A DNA stretch of 7,055 nt from JBJXHB01 sp046160725. Lineage in GTDB: Bacteria > Pseudomonadota > Gammaproteobacteria > Burkholderiales > Burkholderiaceae_C. Where the stretch lies: NCBI GenBank assembly GCA_046160725.1, contig JBJXHB010000051.1, positions 1-7,055 of the forward strand, given 5' to 3'. Below are positions 6,590-7,055 of the stretch, in pieces. Under the pieces are notes generated by a model. It was given only the letters and a program-made list of their open reading frames with translations, did not search any database and was not told where the DNA came from. The number at the start of each line of letters is the position of its first letter. Within the stretch, counting starts at the first letter, position 1. Made by a program: the position numbers and the translations under genes.

Positions 6590-7055
6590 GGCGCGGTCCC
6601 GTCGACTTCGTGTGCAAAGTTGGCCAGCACGCTGCGCATCGGGTTCGGTGCGGCCTGGCCCAGGCCGCAGATCGACGCATCGACCATCACCTGCGCCAGG
6701 TCTTCCAGCGTGGAGCGGTCCCATTGCGGCGCGGCCATCAGCGCCGCGGCCTTGACGGTGCCGACCCGGCACGGCGTGCACTGGCCGCAGCTCTCGTCGG
6801 CGAAAAACCGCATCATGTCCAGCGCCGCGTCGCGCGCCTGGTCGGCCTGCGACAGCACGATCACCGCCGCGCTGCCGATGAAGCAGCCGTGCGGCTGCAG
6901 GGTATCGAAGTCCAGCGGCACGTCGGCCAGGCGCGCCGGCAGGATGCCGCCAGATGCGCCGCCCGGCAGATAGGCATACAGCGTGTGGCCGTCGGCCATG
7001 CCGCCGCAGTGCTCGTCGACCAGCTCGCGCAGGGTGATGCCGGCCGGGAGATCGG
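6586..7055 (-). CDS. NAD-dependent formate dehydrogenase, beta subunit (NuoF-like), C-terminal part
   Basis: C-terminal 156 residues of the NuoF-like diaphorase subunit. The frame is open to the window edge, reading DLPAGITLRELVDEHCGG before the methionine at 6999, so that internal ATG is not the real start. The FMN and NAD sites lie outside the window. Visible are the family block YLPGGASGGILPA, LDFDTLQPHGCFIGSAAVIV, and the cluster-binding ESCGQCTPCRVG with a fourth cysteine 34 residues later in ASICGLGQAAPNP; together these ligate the N3-type [4Fe-4S] cluster. In this enzyme class the subunit takes electrons from alpha and reduces NAD+. In two-subunit relatives it carries a fused NuoE-like N-terminal domain, which cannot be checked here. 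The wording of the conserved blocks matches formate dehydrogenase beta better than complex I NuoF, and the alpha gene overlaps its stop codon. Confidence 0.93.
   Translation of the reverse strand, partial: DLPAGITLRELVDEHCGGMADGHTLYAYLPGGASGGILPARLADVPLDFDTLQPHGCFIGSAAVIVLSQADQARDAALDMMRFFADESCGQCTPCRVGTVKAAALMAAPQWDRSTLEDLAQVMVDASICGLGQAAPNPMRSVLANFAHEVDGTAP

Noticed and set aside
6590..6781. An N-terminal extension of FDH alpha to an upstream alternative start at 6781.
   Set aside because: The extra 64 residues are just the beta gene read in another frame. The ATG at 6589 with its ATGA overlap matches the family N-terminus.
3560..6973. A 1137-codon open frame on the plus strand, antisense to the formate dehydrogenase genes.
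   Set aside because: Its predicted protein is compositionally odd (rich in His, Arg, Gly, Ala, Val) with no recognisable motif, and it mirrors strongly supported genes on the other strand. Long antisense open frames are expected at this GC content.
6586..6999. Treating the frame from ATG 6999 as a complete small protein.
   Set aside because: The frame continues upstream to the window edge with conserved FDH beta/NuoF sequence, so this is an internal methionine of a truncated gene.

Overview
The window is very GC-rich, gene-dense bacterial DNA with almost no intergenic space. Gene content and composition suggest a beta-proteobacterium, most likely Burkholderiales (Rubrivivax/Leptothrix/Comamonadaceae-like). 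That is an inference from style and protein families; no rRNA or other taxonomic marker is present.

Left part, plus strand (1-2477): the 3' end of a long-chain acyl-CoA synthetase gene, a 125-bp spacer made almost entirely of two tandem copies of a ~62-bp repeat, and a complete wax ester synthase/diacylglycerol acyltransferase (WS/DGAT) gene. The synthetase would activate fatty acids to acyl-CoA, and the WS/DGAT would transfer the acyl group to a fatty alcohol or diacylglycerol. Together they look like a small neutral-lipid module. Each repeat copy carries an ATG at its start and a GGAGG Shine-Dalgarno at its end, so the repeat supplies the ribosome-binding site of the WS/DGAT gene and also creates a 42-codon ORF that ends in an ATGA overlap with it.

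Right part, minus strand (7055 down to 2410): an operon of three genes in the order formate dehydrogenase beta (3' part only), formate dehydrogenase alpha (complete, 946 aa), and a FolC-type Mur ligase (folylpolyglutamate/dihydrofolate synthase). Junctions are tight: a 4-nt ATGA overlap between beta and alpha, and 10 nt (or a 14-nt overlap if a TTG start is used) between alpha and folC. The dehydrogenase is the NAD-linked, multi-Fe-S, bis-MGD (Mo or W) type, oxidising formate and passing electrons through Fe-S clusters to the NuoF-like beta subunit. A folate-glutamylating enzyme in the same operon suggests folate-bound one-carbon metabolism linked to formate oxidation.

The two transcription units converge, and the 3' ends of the WS/DGAT and folC genes overlap by 68 bp. 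The overlap lies in a 60-residue Ala/Pro/Lys/Arg-rich tail of the WS/DGAT. No RNA genes, CRISPR arrays, insertion sequences or convincing intrinsic terminators were seen, and no wholly new system is evident. The most unusual items are the translation-start-carrying tandem repeat, the folC gene in a formate dehydrogenase operon with an altered DGAH motif, and the basic tail on the acyltransferase.
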